Assembly: GCA_019454045.1 (NCBI GenBank)
Contig: SKCR01023420.1
Coordinates: 402,752 to 466,751 of the forward strand
From: Zanthoxylum bungeanum
Lineage: Eukaryota; Streptophyta; Magnoliopsida; Sapindales; Rutaceae
Length of the DNA stretch: 64,000 bases
Reading direction: 5' to 3'
Shown here in pieces: positions 57,974-64,000 of the stretch; the stretch's first letter is position 1, and each line of letters begins with the position of its first letter. The notes below the pieces were generated by a model. That model was not told where the DNA came from. It saw only the letters and a list, made by a program, of their open reading frames with translations, and searched no databases. Both the position numbers and the translations under genes were made by a program.

Positions 57974-60160
57974 AATATACTCCTCAACAAAATAGTATGC
58001 CAGAAAGGATGAATAGAATGTTGTTGGAAATAGTAAGAGCTTTGCTCAGAACAACTAGTCTACCAAAGTGCTTTTGGGCAGAAGCAGTTCATACAACATG
58101 ATATGTTGAAAATAGATCTCCATCAACAGAAAATGAAGGCACCGACGGAGATATGGAGTGGAAAGCCAGTTGATTACTTATCTCTTTACAGTTTTTATTA
58201 TCCTGCATACGTGGTGTACAATACTAAAGAACGAACAAAACTAGATCCAAAATCTAGATAATATATTTTCTTGGGTTATACTAATAGAGTAAATGGGTAT
58301 CGCTTGTAAAATTCCACTACCCGTAAGATCATCATCAGCAATGATGCAATATTTACAGAAGATCAACTATAAAAAGAATGAAATGATAAAACTTCAAAAG
58401 AAAGTACATAGACTACAACATTACTAGTAGAAAATAATCCAGAACAAGAAAATTCAGATTCTTCTGAAGTAGCACCAAATGACAAGATACAAGAACCAAT
58501 CGAGTTTGAAGCTTTTGAAGTTCATTGATCAAATCAAGATAGAAGACCTCCAGGTTGTCACTCAGAGTATGTTACAGAGAGTAACATTGCATACTATCTT
58601 CTTACAGTGGATGGAGAGCCATCAACTTTCCATGAAGCTACAAAAGACGTAAATGTATATTTTTGGATTGCAGCAATGCAATAAAAATAAAAGATTTACA
58701 TAGAAATAATACATGGGTTCTACTACCATTACCACGTGAAAGAAAAGTCATTGGTAATAAATGGGTCTATAAGATCAAGCTAGATAACAATGATCAAGTG
58801 GAGTGGTATCGTACACGATTGATGGTAAAATGATATGCTCATAAAGAATGTATTGAATTCAACGAGATATTTTCTCCAATGGTTCGACTTACAATAATTA
58901 AAAGAGTCATGGCTATATGTGTTACTTCTGACCTACATGTGGAACAAATGGATGTAAAAACTATATTTCTTCATAGAGAACTTGAAGAAGAAATTTATAT
59001 ACTCCAACTAGAAGGTTTTGCTGAAATAGGCAAGGAGAACTTGGTTTGCAGGTAGAACAAATCTATGTATGGTCTCAAACATGTTGGTATAAGATATTTG
59101 ATTCTTTCATTATTTGTCTTGGGTACAACAGACTCAGTTCATACCATTGTATATATTACAAGAGGTTAGGGAATAATGACTTTATTATTTGTTATTATAT
59201 GTGGACGACATGTTGATAGCAGTCCTTAACAAGCATTGAGTCTAAGAGTTAAAGGTACATTTAGTTATGGAGTTTGATATGAAGGATCTAGGACCAACAA
59301 ACAAGATTCTATGTATGCAAATACACTGAGACAGAAATAACAAGAAGATTTGGCTTTCATAGAAAAATTACTTAAAGAAAACCTTACGGCGATTCGCTAT
59401 GGAAGATCGTGAGCCAATTTCTACCCCATTTCCTATTAATTACAAGTTATCCTTATTTATGTGTCGTAGCAATGAAGCTGGGGAATAAGATGTCTTGAGT
59501 ACCATATGCATCAGCAGTGGGAAGGTTAATGGACGCTATGATTTGTACAAGACCAGACATTGCACAAGTAGAGAGAGTACTTAGTCATTTTATGGCGAAT
59601 CCTAGTAGAGAGCATTGGAGTGTTGTTAAGAGGGCCCTTAGATATTTTTTAAGGGAACCTCAGATGATGCATTATGTTATAGAGAGTCAGAATTAATTAT
59701 CATGGGCTACATGGATTCAGATTTTATAGAAGATCTCGACAAAAGGAAATCAACTATAGGATATGTGTTTATACTTGTAGGAGGAGCAATGAGCTGGGTA
59801 TGCAAGTTTCAGAGTTTTGTGGCTTTGTCTATAATAAAAGCTGAATGCATGGCAGCTACACAAGTCTGCAATGAATCTATTTGGTTTCAAAGGTTATTGG
59901 AGGAGCTTGAGCACAAACAAGAAAATGTTCCATTATTTTATGACAGTCAGAATGCTTTATATATTTCAAAGAATCCATTATTTCTTTTAAAAACAAAGCA
60001 TACATGGGTACAATATCAATTTGTTCATGAAATAGTGAGATAAGACAATATGGACTTGTTGAAGATACACACTAATGAGAACCTTGCAGATGTAATGACC
60101 AAACCTATCAATACAGATAAGTTTGTACGGTGTAGATCCTCTTATGGATTAGCATAAACG
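57974..60160 (+). pseudogene. Copia-C integrase end, reverse transcriptase, RNase H
   Basis: Begins in the integrase core (QQNSMPERMNRMLLEIVRA, holding the last catalytic E) and CFWAEAVHTT. Reverse transcriptase lies at about 58640-59300 with NKWVYKIKL, VEQMDVKT and a YVDDML codon run near 59200. RNase H at 59510-60150 includes MICTRPDIAQ, GYMDSDFIEDLDKRKST, FYDSQNALYISKNP and LADVMTKP; the open stretch 59702-60043 is the best preserved. Roughly a dozen stops and shifts rule out function. Confidence 0.9.
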
Positions 60161-60227
60161 TAAGCAGCTTGAAGATGATAAAGTAAAATAAATGGTGTAG
60201 AAACTGCTTGGTTTTCAATCAAGTTTT

Positions 60228-60240
60228 CAAGTGGGAGAAT
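60228..60240 (+). other. Copia-C polypurine tract
   Basis: CAAGTGGGAGAAT directly before TGTTAAAG. Confidence 0.8.
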
Positions 60241-60597
60241 TGTTAAAGTCAAGGTACATTTCGGTATCTCTAACAAATGGCATCGAAAAGTGCCAATAAT
60301 GCAAAGAAAAAAATCAAATTAATTACGTGGGTGGGTCTCACATGCAAAAAAGAAAATAATAAAAAAATTTTCACTATTTGCATAGTGAATCTTATGCCTA
60401 TAAATAGAGAGTTATAGTTCTCTTATTTGAAGACAGTGTGAGATTGTTCACTGTTTGGGTTTAAAGATAAGTTGTAAAAAAATTTCCACTATAGTGAAAT
60501 CCTTTGCTCGTGAATGTTTTCCTCACAGTGAGAGTTTTACCACATTAAATATGTATTTCGTTGCTTTATTTTATTGTTAATATTTATAGTAGGCTAA
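60241..60597 (+). repeat. Copia-C 3' LTR, truncated by MITE
   Basis: Starts TGTTAAAGTCAAGGTAC; candidate TATA CCTATAAATAG at 60394-60404. Homology to the 5' LTR stops at GGCTAA where a MITE begins. Confidence 0.8.
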
Positions 60598-60773
60598 GGG
60601 GGTGTATTCAATTGAGATTTTAAAAGACTGTTTTGGGTTAAATAAGTCTTGTGGTTTTCAATTAAGACTTTTTAAATAATCTAAAAGGTCTTGTGGTATT
60701 CCATTAAGACTCTTAGGATGGTGTATTCAATTGGGAATTTAAAAGACGTTAAAATCTCAATTGAATACACCCC
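60598..60773. mobile_element. MITE with GGGGTGTATTCAATTGAG inverted ends
   Basis: 176 bp with ~25-bp inverted ends (GGGGTGTATTCAATTGAGAT and its complement), followed at 60780-60960 by sequence of the same family (GTGGTATTCAATTAGGAC). Target duplication not clear: TAA on the left and TTA on the right. Confidence 0.75.
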
Positions 60774-60960
60774 ATTAGTATTTTTTAAAGAGAGTGTTCA
60801 AATCTAGTGGTATTCAATTAGGACTTTAAACAAGTAATAAAAAGTCTTATGGTATTGAAAAACTTACTGATTTTGAAGGATTTTTTTATATGTGGGATTG
60901 TATGAGACTTTTTAGTGGGAAGTATAAATATTAAATCCTATAAAAAATCTCACCATAACC

Positions 60961-62130
60961 CAACAGACTTTTGACATGAGATTTTTTTGGCTGTTAAAGA
61001 AGAGAAGATGAACACACGTGTGAGCTCTTCGTGAATAAATTACTTGATGTGTTCCAAATTTTTTTTTATGTTTTAACATATTTCTTTAACTTGTGTTCTT
61101 CAACGTATTAAAATCATGCTAGTGTTTAACTTTTGTTTAATGTACTGATAAAAATTCTCTCTTATTTGCTCAATATCTTTTCGACTTATTCACTTTTGTT
61201 TGCCAAGTTTGAGTGTCTGCATATGTTTTAGTAAAAAATTTCTTGTAAAATATTTATTCATGGTTCTTGTCCTATAATTATTCAAGTGTACTTTTATAAG
61301 CCAAAAAGATAATGGTGAAGAAGCGAATGTGTACTTTACAAAATCATGGTTTTTGTCATAATTTAAAAATAAAATCAAGTGTAATAATTTTTTACATGTG
61401 CCTGCAATAATTTCTTGTGAAATATTTAAGTTGTGCCTACAATAATTTCTTGTGAAATATTTGAGTTATGCCTACAACAACTTCTCGTGAAATATTTCTT
61501 ATCGTGCAAGCGTAATAATTTTTTACATGTAGTAATAATTTAAATTGGGGATTCAAAATAAGGAAATGGCAATAGAAATGACAAAGAGAAAGAGAACTAT
61601 GAATCTTGGATCATGGATGATACGAATAAGTTGTTGCACCTCTTGGTGGATGCTGTCAATAGGGGATTGCGTGAAGCCCTGTTAAAAAAAAAAGTAGTAG
61701 ATTTGTGTCGTGAGATGTTGAACTGCACCACTCTGTGATGGAATTGATGTATACGCAAAGTCAGTGGCAGCCCAAACTTTGTCAAAATGTCAAGGAATCA
61801 AAATCAAAATAAGGAGGAATTAAATTCTCAGAAATTAGTTTCGACTACAGTTTGGTGATAAGACGCATATGTTTGAATTTAATTTCAGTCGTTTTTATAG
61901 CACTGTCGAAGACTCCCTTGCATTGGTTGAGTACTTGAATTAAGAATCAATCCAATTAATAATGATTACAACTTGACGTACAGTTTCGCCTAACAAGCTC
62001 AAAAGAGATTCGATTCATGATTTGAAAAACGTTTTCTTGTTACTAGATTCTCAAATGTGGAATTCAATTTTAAGAGTAGGGGGTGTGCTAAAAAATGTTT
62101 AAAACAAAAAGAAAATCAAATAGAAACGAA
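60961..62130. other. Spacer with small tandem repeat, no gene
   Basis: No recognised protein. At 61398-61500 a ~42-bp unit (GCCTACAATAATTTCTTGTGAAATATTT type) is repeated about three times. Confidence 0.55.
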
Positions 62131-62136
62131 AACATC

Positions 62137-62658
62137 AAATCGGATAATTTTTTATTCCAAAAATAATTTGTTCACTGAACCAACCCAAACTAATTAAATA
62201 ATTAGATTTTATTCAAGTTTTTTAAGTTAAATTATGTTATATTGTTATTTTATGTTTTATAGGGGTGTCAATTTGAGTCAGGATTCGTTTATTCGTTCGA
62301 TTCGATATACTTTCTTTTATATGGTAAAGACGTATAAGGCCTAGGAATGATTGAGTTATAACGTAATTACGAAAGCGTCGCATTCTTGATTTGCTCATGG
62401 TCAAAGTTTACATTCTTGGTCTGTAAGTAAACCCGGGAGACCGGTATATATCGTATAACGAAATATTGGATTCTGGTGGTTTATCTCAGTGAGCCACGAG
62501 TTTTATAAGACTCTTATAAACATGTAGGTGTTTATAGTGGATAATTTTTTATTTCAAAAATAATTTGTTCACAAAACCAACCCAAACTAATTAAATAATT
62601 AGATTTTATTCAAGTTTTTTAAGTTAAATTATGTTATATTGTTATTTTATGTTTTATG
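62137..62658. repeat. ~123-bp direct repeats flanking a truncated hAT MITE end
   Basis: 62137-62260 and 62538-62658 are almost identical (GGATAATTTTTTATT through ATTTTATGTTTTAT). The 277 bp between them starts with TAGGGGTGTCAATTTG and GATTCGTTTATTCGTTCGA (62262-62310), the end of the hAT MITE family at 17054-17601, and has no matching second end. Confidence 0.85.
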
Positions 62659-62663
62659 TTTGT

Positions 62664-62665
62664 TA

Positions 62666-62720
<55 letters not shown>
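62664..62720. repeat. (ATT)n microsatellite
   Basis: About 18 perfect ATT triplets. Confidence 0.95.
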
Positions 62721-63622
62721 TGTTGTTTGTTTAGTGACTATTAAAAATTTCATGAAATGTTAGTAATTTTTTTATTTTGGTTATGATTCTTTTTATTTTT
62801 CACATTTGAAATTATTTAAATGATAATTGTGTCTCATGAAAAATTTATATTGATACAGTTGTGATGATTAGATCATAGTGTATATTTTTTTTTAATAAAT
62901 ATTAGATTTAATAAATGTCACTAACTTTTAATTATTTACTATTATTGTTAATTAACCGAAAAAAATCTTCTCAACCGAAACGAATCAACAATTAGAAACA
63001 AGTATAATTCTTTTAAAACAAAAAAAAAAAAAAAACTGAATGATTTCTTTCATAAAAAATCAAATAATTCTAATTATAGATTCTAATGAAACCAAAGTGT
63101 TTTACCCAAAAGATTATGTATTATTATTTAATTATCAAAAGATAGATCCATTGCTCTAAGAATTCTCGTACTATTTATAATACTTCATTACAAGGAAAAT
63201 AAACTGACAACGGTTGCATTCCAATCATTTTTCCCACTAACTGACCCATTCCCAACAATCTTGGAGGTATAGGCTCTCGATGTTTGACTCCGAAAAGAGA
63301 TCTGATAATCAGACTCTAAGGAGATATTGAGGTTAAACCCTGACGATAGCTCGGGATCTCCTGCGGAGTGTGTTTGGCCACGTGTCATGTGTTGGAATTC
63401 TCCCCAAACATTTCAACTTTTTGTTCGCATCATTTTGAAAAAATAGTGGGAACAAACGAACTTTCAGGGTATTTTAAATTTCGAAATTCAGAGGTTTCGC
63501 AATCATACTTCCAAATTGGGCCTCTAGTGGTCTTTTTAGTATTTTGGGCCTCCTCACTTCCTTGGGAGTTCTGGGATCGTATCTGGTAATTTTTCTTTCA
63601 CTATCTATATGATATATTTATG
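62721..63622. other. Spacer, possible copia LTR/leader, no gene
   Basis: No coding motif. Being upstream of a copia gag, 63240-63620 may be LTR or leader, but I cannot find a TGGTATCAGAGC primer site or LTR ends. Confidence 0.4.
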
Positions 63623-64000
63623 ATGGCAGGCTCTTCATCTTCTAATCCTTTATATCGTATGCTTGATAAGAATAAGTTTAAAGGGCCCGAAAATCTTACA
63701 GACTGAGAGATGAATTTAATGATTGTCCTTAAATCCGAGAGGTTATGGTATGTCTTGGAGGCAACGATACTTGTTGCTATACCACCCGAGTCCACACCTG
63801 AGGCGCATCAGACCTTCCAGAAATGGAAAGATGATAACCTAAAAGTTAGATCATACATCATTGGTGTTGGGTTTCTAAGATGTCCCCAAGATCATATAAA
63901 GCATTGAAATCATGTGAATACTAAAGTAAGAATGGCAGAATCATACTTACAAAGAACGGATGTTGGATGCGTTGAACACAAGAATTTGCTTCCTTGATGA
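63623..64000 (+). pseudogene. Copia gag, truncated by window end
   Basis: ATG at 63623 (MAGSSSSNPLYRMLDKNKF), a TGA where TGG is expected after NLTD, then EMNLMIVLKSERLWYVLEA and FQKWKDDNLKVRSYI, the N-terminal gag domain of many plant copia elements. A second stop comes at 63905. The rest of the element lies beyond the window. Confidence 0.75.

Larger units (their letters stand above)
54436..60597 (+). mobile_element. Copia-C: heavily decayed Ty1/copia element
   Basis: A truncated 5' LTR (54436-54767), tRNA-Met primer site, gag fragment, pol from integrase to RNase H, polypurine tract and truncated 3' LTR are colinear on the + strand. The gag end, protease and integrase start were replaced by two gypsy LTR fragments (55493-57973). 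Stops and shifts throughout. The 3' LTR opening TGTTAAAGTCAAGG is Tto1/Tork-like in style. Confidence 0.82.

Noticed and set aside
59702..60043. 113-codon frame as an intact host RNase H gene
   Set aside because: It is the surviving stretch of Copia-C RNase H, in order with reverse transcriptase upstream and polypurine tract downstream.

Overview
The window is plant nuclear DNA, probably from a eudicot, and consists almost entirely of transposable elements. The evidence is Ty1/copia polyproteins, Ty3/gypsy LTRs with plant tRNA-Arg-type and tRNA-Asp-type primer sites, hAT and CACTA MITEs, and AT-rich spacers. I found no intact host gene, no rRNA or tRNA gene, no CRISPR array and no prokaryotic signal. 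The exact species cannot be read from the sequence. Lineage names (Tat, Athila, Angela, Tork, Tekay) rest on motif recognition, not on a search.

Left third (1-16495): a copia element on the + strand, of which only the RNase H end (4502-5086) and 3' LTR (5101-16495) are in view. It was invaded by a solo-type LTR called Y (3049-4500), which was itself hit by a Tat-like LTR (1-3048). The copia 3' LTR is split by a complete 9.3-kb Tat-like element on the minus strand (Tat-I, 6397-15724, TSD CTCTC). Tat-I has very long LTRs full of subrepeats and no gag or pol.

Middle (16496-34725): AT-rich spacer with a (TA)n tract; a hAT MITE (17054-17601); a decayed hAT transposase element (18139-19619); a foldback with a CACTA MITE in its loop; a nearly complete copia element, Copia-A (21967-27419, minus); and a deletion-derivative Athila-like element with mismatched LTRs (27764-33144). 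An AT-rich minisatellite (33440-34520) follows.

Right half (34726-64000): a 6.7-kb copia (Copia-B, minus, TSD ATACT) inflated to 19 kb by three insertions with clean 5-bp target duplications. These are a solo Y LTR (37111-39183), a second coding-free Tat-like element, Tat-II (41045-49853, +), and a solo Athila-type LTR (50953-52377). Copia gag-pol sequence resumes across the insertion sites, with separate stop-codon decay. Beyond lies a heavily decayed copia (Copia-C, 54436-60597, +) whose middle was replaced by pieces of two gypsy LTRs, then MITEs and small repeats, and the start of another copia gag at the right edge.

The most interesting theme is exchange of non-coding modules between unrelated retrotransposons. 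A copia LTR ends in a Tat-like R-U5 segment. A copia leader carries the GTTCGAACG repeat array of the Tat-I LTR. Tat-II has taken in the 3' untranslated region of an Athila-like element. Both Tat-like elements look like non-autonomous families built from tandem arrays, and their LTR units contain a hairpin whose two arms co-vary between copies.
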